Assembly (NCBI GenBank): GCA_041592335.1
Contig: JBFHQE010000024.1
Span: 1-34,800 of the forward strand
Direction of reading: 5' to 3'
Length of the DNA stretch: 34,800 nucleotides
Origin: JBFHQE01 sp041592335
GTDB lineage: Bacteria; Pseudomonadota; Gammaproteobacteria; Thiohalobacterales; Thiohalobacteraceae
Shown here: positions 1-8,580 of the stretch, in pieces
Layout of the letters: each line of letters begins with the position of its first letter
Position numbering within the stretch: the first letter of the stretch is position 1
Program-made: the position numbers and the translations under genes
Notes under the pieces: generated by a model
Told to the model about the DNA's origin: nothing
What the model saw: the letters and a program-made list of their open reading frames with translations, nothing else
The model's database searches: none

Positions 1-1050
1 CTGATCCTTTTTACCCTTCGATTTAATAAGTAGCCTGAATAACTTGTATAGAGGTGAACGAGATTCCACTACTTCTTGCAGATCCGATACCAGCTTTTGC
101 AGATCTATAATCATCTGATCCCTATGCTTGATTTGAGCCACTGCATTATTTTTTTCTAACATGAGCGCCTTTCTGCAATGGGTATCCGATTCACGTAATT
201 TTTGAATTTCATTGATACCATCGAGATACGGTGATAGCTTGGCTAACTCCTCAATGAAAGCATCATATATCAAGTTAAAGTCCCCAAACTCGCCTATGAC
301 CATTTTTTTATATAGTGACTGCGCCAATGCGGCAACCCCATCACTATCATTTATTGCTTCAGTTTTATTGTGGCGCATATCAGCATCAATAAACTCGTCG
401 ATTTCTTGTTTTGCCGACGGGCTATTGAATGGCCATTCAATCTGCAATTTCACTGATATACTTTCAGCCACTTTTCTCCAGTCTTCTATCAAGGACTGAT
501 ATGAAACAAATACGCGAGAATAACTGCGTGTTAGACGCTCAGCTTCCAGAACATGCCAAAGCCAGGCAATATAGGCTACGTTGACATCTAACCCATCTCT
601 CCTGACAAGTGATTTTGCAACCTCATTAGGATGCCGGTAAATGTGCACAAATCGCGCATCGCTATTAATTTGGTCAAATATGCTTATCCATAATGGTAAC
701 AAGCGGCACATACGTGGATCTTTAAGACCCCACAATTTCGAGCCTCCAAAATCACGCTTAACCAACTCAACTAGAGCGTTCTTGAACACCGTTAAAGATG
801 AAAAAGTCCACCATTTAACTGGCAGAGCTCTAACGTCAAACCATCTGTAGCCAAGTTGATCTAGTATTTTTTCATGAAGATCGACAAGTTCAATATTTTC
901 GTAGAAACCTTTATCATTTACTCCCTCAATTGCTGGCATCAAATTTTCACCAAAATCAACACCCAATCGCTGGAGCACACCACCCATGGCAGAAGTTCCG
1001 CTCCGATGCATCCCAAGAACAATAAGGGCTATATTTTTCTTCGAATTCAC
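1..1050 (-). CDS. Sulfotransferase family protein, C-terminus cut by window edge
   Basis: Read by eye on the minus strand as an open frame of 350 codons from a GTG at 1050 to the left edge. The start region has a beta-strand followed by GMHRSGTS (residues 13-20), the 5'-phosphosulfate-binding loop of PAPS-dependent sulfotransferases. A later RHPNEVAKSLVRRDGL segment fits the 3'-phosphate-binding region of the same family. The last 70 or so residues look like a coiled coil ending in SPLYKLFRLLIK, a tail style common in O-antigen and exopolysaccharide locus proteins. The GTG is chosen because an in-frame TAA lies nine codons upstream, no in-frame ATG intervenes, and GTGA overlaps the stop of the preceding small ORF. 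It probably sulfates a sugar of the polysaccharide made by this locus; the acceptor is unknown. Base composition is AT-richer than the core genes. Confidence 0.8.
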   Translation of the reverse strand, partial: MNSKKNIALIVLGMHRSGTSAMGGVLQRLGVDFGENLMPAIEGVNDKGFYENIELVDLHEKILDQLGYRWFDVRALPVKWWTFSSLTVFKNALVELVKRDFGGSKLWGLKDPRMCRLLPLWISIFDQINSDARFVHIYRHPNEVAKSLVRRDGLDVNVAYIAWLWHVLEAERLTRSYSRVFVSYQSLIEDWRKVAESISVKLQIEWPFNSPSAKQEIDEFIDADMRHNKTEAINDSDGVAALAQSLYKKMVIGEFGDFNLIYDAFIEELAKLSPYLDGINEIQKLRESDTHCRKALMLEKNNAVAQIKHRDQMIIDLQKLVSDLQEVVESRSPLYKLFRLLIKSKGKKDQ

Positions 1051-1253
1051 TTGCGTGCAAATTCCAGCATCTGTAGGTTACGAGGATTCTGACAACTCCC
1101 AGCCGTTATAAAATCGGTATAAGGCCAGAATGCAAACCATATTTTTTCGAAAAGTGGATAACAATACAGACAGGAGCTTACTATTTCAGAAAGAGGCCTT
1201 CCCAGGTAAACTCCATCAACGAAAAACAAAGAATGGTATTTAACTTTGAACAT
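1047..1253 (-). CDS. Small hypothetical protein between two sulfotransferases
   Basis: A 68-codon ATG frame that fills the gap between the two sulfotransferase genes. It starts 18 bases after the first one stops, and its TGA overlaps the GTG of the second as GTGA. The product is rich in aromatic residues and cysteine (CLYCYPLFEKIWFAFWPY) and has no signal peptide, clear membrane helix or motif that I recognise. The upstream Shine-Dalgarno is weak (GATGGG about 13 bases away). The 4-base overlap argues that it is translated, or at least that ribosomes pass through it into the next gene. It could also be a decayed fragment of a larger polysaccharide gene. Confidence 0.4.
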   Translation of the reverse strand: MFKVKYHSLFFVDGVYLGRPLSEIVSSCLYCYPLFEKIWFAFWPYTDFITAGSCQNPRNLQMLEFARK

Positions 1254-1271
1254 ACAGTTATTAGCCCATCG

Positions 1272-2405
1272 TTAAATGAGTGCCCTAATTTTTTTTACAA
1301 ATCTTTTCACTATAGACAACCTTGCAGGCGAAACCCTATGGGGAAGAATTTCAAAGCCATTATAAACATCATCTTTTGAAGCTTTATAACACCTAAGCTC
1401 ACTCACACCAAAAACATATCCATTCCGCAAGGGCCCTAACGCAATTCTTCGAACATTTCCATTATTTGAAATCTTAAACAAATTTTTCCCAGGGTGGATC
1501 TCCGGCCTAAATGCGTGACCAGGGAAGAATTTACCTGTGAAGTCCATATATATCCTCAACCCATTTTCGTATTCGAATTCCCTATCGTCAGTCTCAAGGT
1601 TCAAACCAACATAAAACTCTTTGGGAAAATACTTTCCATCAGGGCAAATAATAATCCTGTCATTAACCATTTTATCAGAGCGAGGAAACATTCTTTCTGA
1701 GTTGTTATCGAAAGAAACCATCAACATTTCTGAGGGCCACTTGGCGCTGTTTATTGCATCGACATGAAAATAGTATTCTGGTAAATCGATGTAACCACCA
1801 CCCTCCCCTGTTACTATAGATGCTGCACGTTCGATATCTACTTCATCGGCTTGAACACCAATAAATTCGGCCAATAATCTCGCGAATTCTTTCGGGTCAG
1901 CGCACGCCCGTTCATAATTCGCAAAAATTAGTGGCGACCGATTTTCTTTTAAAAATTTAAGTGCCTGATCGTAATAATGTATCGCATGAAGAGCTGAACT
2001 CATTGGGTCATTGGCGCCACGGGAGCACCAACTATCAACGGTTGCCTCAATATTCCTGAAAACTAAAACATAATGAGGATTCCGTAAATGCCTGCCATAG
2101 AATTCGAGCATCAGAGAAGCCTTGGGAACCTTGAAACCCCAAATAGACTTAGATTCGTTATTCTGTTTTATTCTCTCTACTAATTTTTGCTTATCATCAG
2201 TTAAAAAACTTGGATCCTCATGATTGCGCCCTGCTCTCTCTCCCATATCCACACCTAAGGCTCTAATCATTCCTGCAACCATTGAGGTGCCACCACGCTC
2301 AACGCCTAAGACAACTATAGTTTTATCCTTCCCTCTTGAAGATGGAGATACTTGTACTATTGCCCTTTTATTGGGCGTGCCTTCAAGCGCCTTCATATCA
2401 CTCAT
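1272..2405 (-). CDS. Sulfotransferase family protein with C-terminal extension
   Basis: A 377-residue protein. GVERGGTS at residues 34-41 is the PAPS 5'-phosphosulfate loop, and the LVFRNIEATVDSW segment around 130-145 matches the 3'-phosphate-binding region. The sulfotransferase fold appears to end near residue 210. The remaining 150 or so residues are rich in aromatics and predicted beta-strand (FKISNNGNVRRIALGPLRN and nearby), suggesting a beta-sandwich, perhaps carbohydrate-binding; that part is inference. The start has no strong Shine-Dalgarno, and Met4 is an equally possible start. It lies downstream of rfbD after a 101-base gap with no clear terminator, so it may be co-transcribed with the rhamnose genes. 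Probable role: sulfating a glycan or lipid-linked sugar in surface polysaccharide assembly. Confidence 0.75.
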   Translation of the reverse strand: MSDMKALEGTPNKRAIVQVSPSSRGKDKTIVVLGVERGGTSMVAGMIRALGVDMGERAGRNHEDPSFLTDDKQKLVERIKQNNESKSIWGFKVPKASLMLEFYGRHLRNPHYVLVFRNIEATVDSWCSRGANDPMSSALHAIHYYDQALKFLKENRSPLIFANYERACADPKEFARLLAEFIGVQADEVDIERAASIVTGEGGGYIDLPEYYFHVDAINSAKWPSEMLMVSFDNNSERMFPRSDKMVNDRIIICPDGKYFPKEFYVGLNLETDDREFEYENGLRIYMDFTGKFFPGHAFRPEIHPGKNLFKISNNGNVRRIALGPLRNGYVFGVSELRCYKASKDDVYNGFEILPHRVSPARLSIVKRFVKKIRALI

Positions 2406-2506
2406 TTACTAACTCACAATAGATGCCAGCGATTTACTCACCGCGTGCTAGCCTTTTCAAAATGAACATTGTTGCAACGGGTACGGTCGAAGAAAGATGC
2501 CACCCA

Positions 2507-3373
2507 TCAACATAATCCCTCAAGCATTTCTTTGAGATTTTTCCGCCAATGCACAGTACTTTCACCACCTATGACAGATGCCAATAATGACTTGTCAAGA
2601 ACACTGAATTTAGGCCTTGATGCTGGCGTAGGATATTCATGCGCACTAATAGGCCTAATAGGTATTTCTCTCTTTAAGAGCCCTACCTGGCTTGCCTCTT
2701 CAGAAATAGCAATCGCAAAGTCGTACCAACTCGCCACGCCCAGATCCGACCAGTGAAACAACCCCGCAACATCATTATTGAATACAATTTTCCAGATAGT
2801 TTTAGCTAAACCTCCAGCCCAGGTAGGCGTTCCCACCTGATCTATCACAACCCCAAGTGAATCTCTTTCCTTCATAAGGCGCAGCATTGTCTTCACGAAA
2901 TTATTTCCGTATTGCGAATAGATCCAGGATGATCTGATAATAATTGCCTTATCGCCAGCTTGATCGAACAATCTACGTTCACCCTCCAGCTTGCTCTTCC
3001 CATATACGGACATAGGATTTGGTGTATCTGACTCCTTATATGGGGTGTTAGCTTTCCCATCAAAAACAAAATCGGTCGAGATGTGAATTATCCTGGCGCC
3101 AACAATACTTGCAGCCTCAGCAACATTACCAGCGCCAGCTGCATTCACCGCAAAGGCTTTCTCAGGTTCAGATTCCGCCTTATCAACTGCTGTATAAGCT
3201 GCAGTATTGATAATCCAGTTCGGACAAACGTCGGTCACAATCCGTGCGACGTTATCTTGATTAGTTATATCGAGCCGCCTGGAATCAAAAGTAAACAATT
3301 CAATATCAGCAGGTACACTCCGGGCTAATTCCTGCCCAAGCTGACCGCCAGCACCGGTTATTAGTGCCTTCAT
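2507..3373 (-). CDS. rfbD: dTDP-4-dehydrorhamnose reductase
   Basis: The last step of dTDP-L-rhamnose synthesis, reducing dTDP-4-keto-L-rhamnose with NAD(P)H in the cytoplasm. The 288-residue protein starts with the dinucleotide-binding loop GAGGQLGQE (residues 7-15). It continues with the SDR-type STDFVFDG strand and the YGKSKLEGE segment carrying the catalytic Tyr and Lys, and it keeps the family's substrate-side WIYSQYGNNFVKTM and VGTPTW segments. Length is normal. The start ATG overlaps the rfbC stop by four bases (ATGA), so translation is probably coupled. It is the last gene of the rfbBACD set. Confidence 0.95.
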   Translation of the reverse strand: MKALITGAGGQLGQELARSVPADIELFTFDSRRLDITNQDNVARIVTDVCPNWIINTAAYTAVDKAESEPEKAFAVNAAGAGNVAEAASIVGARIIHISTDFVFDGKANTPYKESDTPNPMSVYGKSKLEGERRLFDQAGDKAIIIRSSWIYSQYGNNFVKTMLRLMKERDSLGVVIDQVGTPTWAGGLAKTIWKIVFNNDVAGLFHWSDLGVASWYDFAIAISEEASQVGLLKREIPIRPISAHEYPTPASRPKFSVLDKSLLASVIGGESTVHWRKNLKEMLEGLC

Positions 3374-3918
3374 AAATAATACTCAGCTTTATTAAAATCA
3401 CATCCACATGCATCCTTTTCTGAAACAACAGGATCAGTGCCGTTAGTAACTGGCCAGTGTATATCTAATCCGCAATCATTCCATTTGATCGTTCTTTCAA
3501 ACTCCGGCGCATAAAAATCAGTGCATTTATAGATAAATTCTGCAGCCTCACTGACTACATAAAACCCATGAGCAAACCCTTCCGGAATCCAAAGTTGACG
3601 CTTATTCTCTTCGGACAGGTATACACCAACCCATTTACCAAAGGTAGAAGAGCTCCTGCGAATATCCACAGCCACATCAAACACCTCACCAGATGTAACT
3701 CTCACAAGCTTGCCCTGTGGTTGTTGAATCTGATAATGCAAACCCCGAAGAACGTGTTTTCCAGATTTAGAGTGGTTATCCTGGACAAATTCCTTGTCGA
3801 TACCGTGTTGCGCCAAAACTCGTTTGTTATAGCTTTCATAAAAAAAACCACGCTCATCACCGAAAACTTTTGGCTCGATAATTAGGACGTCAGGAATTTC
3901 AGTAGGGATCACTTTCAT
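3370..3918 (-). CDS. rfbC: dTDP-4-dehydrorhamnose 3,5-epimerase
   Basis: A cupin-fold epimerase converting dTDP-4-keto-6-deoxyglucose to the L-rhamno form. The 182-residue protein is full length. Family signatures are present: FGDERGFFYESY near residue 19, QDNHSKSGKHVLRGLHYQ around 46-63 with the catalytic His, and IPEGFAHGFYVVSE around 110-125. It overlaps rfbA at its start and rfbD at its end by four bases each, the compact arrangement of a dedicated sugar-nucleotide operon. Nothing is missing from the active-site segments that I can see. Confidence 0.95.
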   Translation of the reverse strand: MKVIPTEIPDVLIIEPKVFGDERGFFYESYNKRVLAQHGIDKEFVQDNHSKSGKHVLRGLHYQIQQPQGKLVRVTSGEVFDVAVDIRRSSSTFGKWVGVYLSEENKRQLWIPEGFAHGFYVVSEAAEFIYKCTDFYAPEFERTIKWNDCGLDIHWPVTNGTDPVVSEKDACGCDFNKAEYYL

Positions 3919-4793
3919 GAATAGATACGTTCTTTCAGAATACTTAACAGGTATTGGCCATACTGATTTTTAATCATTGGAGCGGAAAGAGCTTCAAGCT
4001 GCTCCGGGCTGATATATCCCATTCGAAATGCAATCTCTTCAGGACAGCAAATCTTCAACCCCTGGCGATGTTCGATTGTTTCGATGAAAGATGAAGCTTC
4101 GATCAGCGACTGATGCGTTCCAGTATCCAGCCAGGCCATCCCTCGACCCATGACGGAAACCCTGAGTTGATTCCGTTCCAGATACCAGCTATTAACGTCA
4201 GTTATTTCAAGTTCACCACGTGGTGATGGCTTTAAGTTCTGTGCAACATCCAGAACTTTATTGTCATAGAAGTACAGCCCGGTAACAGCGTAGCGTGATT
4301 TCGGTTTGGCTGGTTTTTCTTCAATGGATAAGACCCTGCCGTCATCATTAAATTCGACCACTCCATAGCGCTCTGGATCCTGGACCGGATAGGCAAATAC
4401 TGTTGCGCCTTCCTCCAGTTCCACAGCAGCTTGCAGGTCATCCTGAAGATCGTGGCCGTAGAAAATATTATCGCCCAGTATCAGTGCGCAGCGTTTTTCG
4501 CCAATGAATTCTCGTCCTATGATGAATGCCTGAGCAATACCGTTTGGTTCCTGTTGTACGGCATACTGAAAATTCATTCCCCATTCCGCACCATCACCAA
4601 GTAACTGCTGAAATCTTGGTGTATCTTGCGGGGTTGAAATAATCAGAATGTCGCGAATACCCGCCAGCATCAAAGTACTGAGCGGATAATAAATCATCGG
4701 CTTGTCATAGACGGGTAACAGTTGTTTAGATACTACCTGAGTTACCGGATATAACCGAGTCCCAGAACCTCCCGCAAGCACGATCCCTTTCAT
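3915..4793 (-). CDS. rfbA: Glucose-1-phosphate thymidylyltransferase
   Basis: The first committed enzyme of the dTDP-rhamnose pathway: it joins glucose-1-phosphate and dTTP. The 292-residue protein begins with the nucleotidyltransferase signature GGSGTRLYPVT (residues 8-18) followed by SKQLLPVYDKPMIYYPLS. It also has LGDNIFYG (about 107-114) and EEKPAKPKS. Length equals the RmlA norm of about 290. The start overlaps the rfbB stop by ATGA. The pathway is normally feedback-inhibited by dTDP-rhamnose at this enzyme; I did not verify the allosteric-site residues. Confidence 0.96.
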   Translation of the reverse strand: MKGIVLAGGSGTRLYPVTQVVSKQLLPVYDKPMIYYPLSTLMLAGIRDILIISTPQDTPRFQQLLGDGAEWGMNFQYAVQQEPNGIAQAFIIGREFIGEKRCALILGDNIFYGHDLQDDLQAAVELEEGATVFAYPVQDPERYGVVEFNDDGRVLSIEEKPAKPKSRYAVTGLYFYDNKVLDVAQNLKPSPRGELEITDVNSWYLERNQLRVSVMGRGMAWLDTGTHQSLIEASSFIETIEHRQGLKICCPEEIAFRMGYISPEQLEALSAPMIKNQYGQYLLSILKERIYS

Positions 4794-5890
4794 AGGACCT
4801 CCCTTTGCTGATAATTCCGCTCAATCCAGTTACGGTAATCTCCACTGATAATCCTTTTTACCCAGTCCAGGTTATCCAAATACCACTGAACTGTCTTCCT
4901 GATACCGGTATCAAAAGTCTCTGCAGGACGCCATCCAAGATCTCGTTCTATCTTGCGGGCATCTATGGCATAACGCTGGTCATGGCCTGGACGGTCCTTG
5001 ACATAAGTAATCAAACTCCGAAAGCCATTAGCGTTTTCACCAGCGAGTGAATTTGGATTATCAGGAACTAATTCTTCCAGTAACTCACACAGGGTATGCA
5101 CTATCTCTAGATTGGTCTTTTCATTGAGGCCGCCAATGTTATAGACCTCTCCCGGCGCACCTTTATCCAGAACCGTATCAATAGCATCGCAGTGATCTGT
5201 CACGTAGAGCCAGTCGCGGATATTCGAACCATCTCCGTAGATTGGCAGCGGCTTGCCATCCAGCGCATTCATGAGCATCAAAGGAATCAGTTTTTCCGGA
5301 AACTGATACGGGCCATAATTATTCGAGCAGTTGGTTGTCAGTGTAGGCAGACCATAGGTGTGATGATAGGCGCGAACCAGATGATCAGACGAAGCCTTGG
5401 AGGCTGAATAGGGACTATTGGGCGCATAGGGATGCTGCTCGGTAAAGGGCGCATCTCCAGGATTCAGCGAACCATAAACTTCATCAGTCGATACATGTAA
5501 AAAACGAAATTTCTCCTGCTCGTTTGCCTTGAGAGGCTGCCAGTAAGCCCGAGTCTCTTCCAGCAGGTGAAAGGTTCCGTTCACATTGGTCAGGATAAAA
5601 TCTTCAGGCCCATGAATGGAACGATCAACATGACTTTCAGCAGCGAAATTAACAATAGCTGATGGCTGAAACCGCTCCAATAGGCCACGTACCAGCTCCC
5701 GGTCCCCAATATCACCTTCTACAAAGGCGTAGCGCCCATCCTGTTCTACTGACTTCAGGTTTTCCAGATTTCCCGCGTAGGTTAGCTTATCTAAGTTGAT
5801 GACTCGGCCACCATGCTTACCCAGACGGTTCAATACATAATTTGAACCGATAAAACCTGCACCACCGGTAACTAAAATAACATCCTGCAT
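4790..5890 (-). CDS. rfbB: dTDP-glucose 4,6-dehydratase
   Basis: A short-chain dehydrogenase-fold enzyme making dTDP-4-keto-6-deoxyglucose, with bound NAD. The 366-residue protein has the Rossmann loop TGGAGFIGSNYV (residues 8-19), LDKLTYAGNLENL, the STDEVYG strand with the catalytic Asp-Glu pair, and YSASKASSDHLV with the catalytic Tyr and Lys. It is the first gene of the rfbBACD set and begins 51 bases after manC. Its Shine-Dalgarno is poor (AGG lies far upstream). I see no terminator between manC and rfbB, so one transcript from manC through rfbD is plausible. Confidence 0.96.
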   Translation of the reverse strand: MQDVILVTGGAGFIGSNYVLNRLGKHGGRVINLDKLTYAGNLENLKSVEQDGRYAFVEGDIGDRELVRGLLERFQPSAIVNFAAESHVDRSIHGPEDFILTNVNGTFHLLEETRAYWQPLKANEQEKFRFLHVSTDEVYGSLNPGDAPFTEQHPYAPNSPYSASKASSDHLVRAYHHTYGLPTLTTNCSNNYGPYQFPEKLIPLMLMNALDGKPLPIYGDGSNIRDWLYVTDHCDAIDTVLDKGAPGEVYNIGGLNEKTNLEIVHTLCELLEELVPDNPNSLAGENANGFRSLITYVKDRPGHDQRYAIDARKIERDLGWRPAETFDTGIRKTVQWYLDNLDWVKRIISGDYRNWIERNYQQREVL

Positions 5891-5941
5891 ATAATAAATT
5901 TTGCCTAACTACTTAAATTGAGGAGCGATTAGTAATTAATG

Positions 5942-7366
5942 CTAGTTATTGACCCGGTCGTAAATATCTTCAAACCGAACAATATCGTCTTCACCCAGAT
6001 AACTGCCCGACTGAACTTCGATGATTTCCAGCGGGATGGTGCCAGGATTTTCCAGGCGATGCGTTACACCCAATGGAATGTAAGTCGACTGGTTTTCAGA
6101 CAGCATGAAAACTTCATCACCCTTTGTCACTCTTGCCGTACCCGATACGACGATCCAGTGTTCAGCGCGATGATGATGCATCTGTAATGAAAGCGAAGCA
6201 CCCGGTTTTACCGTGATGCGTTTTACCTGGTAGCGATCGCCAACATCGATACCTTCATAGTCGCCCCATGGACGATAAACGCGGCTATGAAAACGATGCT
6301 CTTCACGATCCGAATCCTTAAGCTGCTTAACGATCGCTTTCACATCCTGCGCGCGATCCTTGGTAGCAACCAGCAAAGCATCCGGCGTTTCCACTACAAC
6401 CATGTTGTCGAGACCTATAGCCGCTACACAGCGATCATGTGCCAGCACCAGTGAATTAGAAACTTCGTGAATCAATACATCACCCTTGGTGACATTCCCC
6501 TGGGCGTCGCGCTCGGATATTTCCCAGATCGCGGAGAACGCACCGACATCGGACCAGGTCGCTGCCATGGGCACCACTGCGGCGCGCGACGTTTTTTCCA
6601 TGACGGCGTAATCAATCGAATCATTCGGCGACTTGAGGAAAGCATCTTTACCCACCCGGCAAAAATCCAGGTCTCGTTTGCCACTGCCAATCGCCGCCTG
6701 GCAGGCTTCGACAATACGGTTATTCGATTTTTCGATCTCTTCCAGCCAGACAGCGGCTTTCATAACGAAGATACCGCTGTTCCAGGCATAATTGCCCGCC
6801 GCCAGGTAGGACTCAGCTGTCTTGATATCCGGTTTCTCGACAAAACTGGCCACGGCGTAGGAACCAGCCTGCTCAGAAAGCTCTTCACCCTGCTGGATAT
6901 AGCCATAACCGGTTTCGGGCGAGGTCGGCACAATGCCGAATGTTACCAGGTAACCTTTCTCGGCCAGCGCAACGCCTTTGCTCACGGTATCCGAGAACGC
7001 CTGCTCATCCGGGATTACATGATCGGCTGGCATGACCACCATGATGGCATCAGGATCGGACTCATTGAGGTAGAGCGCTGCCAGCGTCAGTGCCGGAGCA
7101 GTATTACGTCCCTCCGGCTCCAGCAGGATGCCCTTGGGATCGATACCCAGTTCATGCACCTGTTCGGCAACCAGAAACCGGTGCTCCTCGTTACAGACAA
7201 TCAGCGGAGGCTGTATCTCTGGAAACCCGCTCAACCGCAACGCGGTATCTTGCAGCAAGGTCTGATCCCCGACCAGCGGCAGCAGGGGTTTGGGGAAGAA
7301 TTCCCGGGACAACGGCCATAAACGGCTCCCGGCACCGCCGGATAGAATCACCGGATAAACAGCCAT
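5942..7366 (-). CDS. manC: Mannose-1-phosphate guanylyltransferase / mannose-6-phosphate isomerase
   Basis: A bifunctional type II enzyme supplying GDP-mannose for polysaccharide synthesis. The 474-residue protein has an N-terminal nucleotidyltransferase domain with GGAGSRLWPLSR near residue 10 and a C-terminal cupin isomerase domain (about 355-474). The cupin domain carries RPWGDYE, PGASLSLQMHHHRAEHW with metal-binding histidines, and the IPLGVTHRL strand. The usual FPKQ after the nucleotide loop reads FPKP here. A good Shine-Dalgarno (GGGAG) precedes the ATG. The related names algA, cpsB and xanB are used for the same family. No manB homologue (phosphomannomutase) lies in the window, so that step must be encoded elsewhere. 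Confidence 0.93.
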   Translation of the reverse strand: MAVYPVILSGGAGSRLWPLSREFFPKPLLPLVGDQTLLQDTALRLSGFPEIQPPLIVCNEEHRFLVAEQVHELGIDPKGILLEPEGRNTAPALTLAALYLNESDPDAIMVVMPADHVIPDEQAFSDTVSKGVALAEKGYLVTFGIVPTSPETGYGYIQQGEELSEQAGSYAVASFVEKPDIKTAESYLAAGNYAWNSGIFVMKAAVWLEEIEKSNNRIVEACQAAIGSGKRDLDFCRVGKDAFLKSPNDSIDYAVMEKTSRAAVVPMAATWSDVGAFSAIWEISERDAQGNVTKGDVLIHEVSNSLVLAHDRCVAAIGLDNMVVVETPDALLVATKDRAQDVKAIVKQLKDSDREEHRFHSRVYRPWGDYEGIDVGDRYQVKRITVKPGASLSLQMHHHRAEHWIVVSGTARVTKGDEVFMLSENQSTYIPLGVTHRLENPGTIPLEIIEVQSGSYLGEDDIVRFEDIYDRVNN

Positions 7367-7436
7367 AATGACTCCCAGAACGCGCAGTTAAGTTATTGAA
7401 ATAATGTGACTACTGTGTCACGCGAATCAGTGCGTG

Positions 7437-7442
7437 ATTATA
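7437..7442 (-). promoter_or_regulatory. Candidate sigma-70 -10 box for manC
   Basis: The minus strand reads TATAAT, a perfect -10 hexamer, about 70 bases upstream of the manC ATG in the gap after comEA. The -35 is unclear: a TTGACC lies 23 bases upstream, too far, and the hexamer at 17 bases (TACTTT) is weak. This is the best candidate start of the manC-rfbBACD transcript. Confidence 0.4.
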
Positions 7443-7475
7443 CGGAATGGACAAAGAAAAAAGTAGGTCAAATTT

Positions 7476-7497
7476 GGCCACCCGGGACCGGGTGGCC
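7476..7497 (-). terminator. GC-rich hairpin after comEA-like gene
   Basis: A perfect 9-bp stem (GGCCACCCG / CGGGTGGCC) with a 4-base loop sits 15 bases after the ComEA-like stop. The T-run that follows on the minus strand is not immediate (AAATTTGACC, then CTTTTTTC). It probably terminates or protects the upstream transcript and separates it from the manC promoter. Confidence 0.5.
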
Positions 7498-7512
7498 TGA
7501 CAAAGTACTGTT

Positions 7513-7785
7513 CTATTCGGCGGCAATGGAAACCGTCATTTTGTCGTGATTCTGGCGCAGGGTGGATTGCCCGATCCCCTTCACCAGCGTCAAATCCTCA
7601 ATCCGCTGGAAGGGACCGTTGGCATTGCGGTAGGCCACAATCGCCTCGGCCTTGGAATTACCGATACCTTCTAGGCTGGCAGCCAGCTGCTCGGCAGTGG
7701 CGGTGTTCAGATCGAGGGGCTCGGCACTCAGGCTGCTTGAAAACAGTAGTACCAGGGAAGAAAACAGAATAGCGAACGTACGCAT
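7513..7785 (-). CDS. ComEA-like helix-hairpin-helix protein
   Basis: A 90-residue exported protein. Residues 1-21 form a signal peptide (Lys-free, Leu/Ser-rich core ending LSA). The rest is one ComEA-type DNA-binding helix-hairpin-helix unit: LDLNTATAEQLAASLEGIG, then KAEAIVAYR, then the second hairpin FQRIEDLTLVKGIG. In gammaproteobacteria such short single-domain ComEA proteins bind incoming DNA in the periplasm during transformation. Many species carry them without proven competence. A strong Shine-Dalgarno (AAGGAG) precedes the ATG. It is separated from pyrF by 74 bases holding a hairpin. Confidence 0.88.
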   Translation of the reverse strand: MRTFAILFSSLVLLFSSSLSAEPLDLNTATAEQLAASLEGIGNSKAEAIVAYRNANGPFQRIEDLTLVKGIGQSTLRQNHDKMTVSIAAE

Positions 7786-7809
7786 GATGAAACTCCTTTT
7801 TCAAAGATT

Positions 7810-7830
7810 CCGTGGCGATCCTTGCCACGG
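7810..7830 (-). terminator. Hairpin between pyrF and comEA-like gene
   Basis: A perfect 7-bp stem (CCGTGGC / GCCACGG) with a 7-base loop, 30 bases after the pyrF stop on the minus strand. Only a weak T-tract (AATCTTTG) follows, so termination is uncertain; it could be a processing or stability stem ahead of the comEA-like gene. Confidence 0.35.
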
Positions 7831-7859
7831 ATGAGAGCATATCAGTCCTTGCCGGGATG

Positions 7860-8561
7860 TCAATTTCCGCCAATCTCCTGGTTGATGGCGGCGAGTGCGG
7901 CGACCGGGTCGTCGGCCTGGGTGATGGGACGACCAATCACCAGGTAGCTGGAACCGGCGACAAGCGCATCTTTAGGTGTCATGATCCGTTTCTGATCTCC
8001 CGCATCTGCCCCGGCTGGACGAATACCCGGGGTGACCAGCACAAAATCCTGACCACGTTGTTTTCTTAATTCAACAACCTCTTTCGAAGAACAGACGACA
8101 CCGTCCAGACCTGCTTCCTGGGTCAGCGCGGCCAGCCGGGATACCTGTTCCACCGGGGAGCCCGGCACCCCGATCTCCGCCAGATCCTCTTCCGCCATGC
8201 TGGTCAGCACCGTTACGGCGATTAACAGCGGGCGATCAGCCCCAAAAGATTCCAGCGCATCCCTTGCAGCGGCCATCATGCGGCGTCCACCCGAGGCATG
8301 CACATTCATCATCCAGACACCCAGTTCCGCAGCAGCCTGGCACGCGGCGGCCACGGTATTGGGAATATCATGAAACTTCAGGTCCAGAAATATCGGGAAC
8401 CCTCTTGCCTGACAATCGCGCACCACCTGCGGCCCACCCCGGGTAAAGAGTTCTTTACCGATTTTCAGCTTGCAACTACCCGGCTCAAGCCGGTCAACGA
8501 ATGCCAGCGCATCCGCGGCACTGGGATAATCCAGCGCAACAATCACCTTTGAATCATTCAT
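7860..8561 (-). CDS. pyrF: Orotidine 5'-phosphate decarboxylase
   Basis: The last step of UMP synthesis, a cytoplasmic TIM-barrel homodimer. The 233-residue form starts MNDSKVIVALDYP and holds the catalytic tetrad: Lys33 in KLKIGKELF and Asp60-Lys62-Asp65 in DLKFHDIP. The phosphate-binding segment VTPGIRP follows, with VIGRPITQADDP near the C-terminus. The open frame extends further upstream into lapB, but that extension has no family similarity. ATG 8561, or ATG 8570 three codons earlier, is preceded by AGAGAAG just after the lapB stop. The 20-base spacing suggests co-transcription with lapA-lapB. Confidence 0.94.
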   Translation of the reverse strand: MNDSKVIVALDYPSAADALAFVDRLEPGSCKLKIGKELFTRGGPQVVRDCQARGFPIFLDLKFHDIPNTVAAACQAAAELGVWMMNVHASGGRRMMAAARDALESFGADRPLLIAVTVLTSMAEEDLAEIGVPGSPVEQVSRLAALTQEAGLDGVVCSSKEVVELRKQRGQDFVLVTPGIRPAGADAGDQKRIMTPKDALVAGSSYLVIGRPITQADDPVAALAAINQEIGGN

Positions 8562-8580
8562 AGTACTCATCACTTCTCTA

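Noticed and set aside
6467..7321. 284-codon plus-strand frame opposite manC
   Set aside because: Antisense shadow of manC; no Shine-Dalgarno and no family resemblance.
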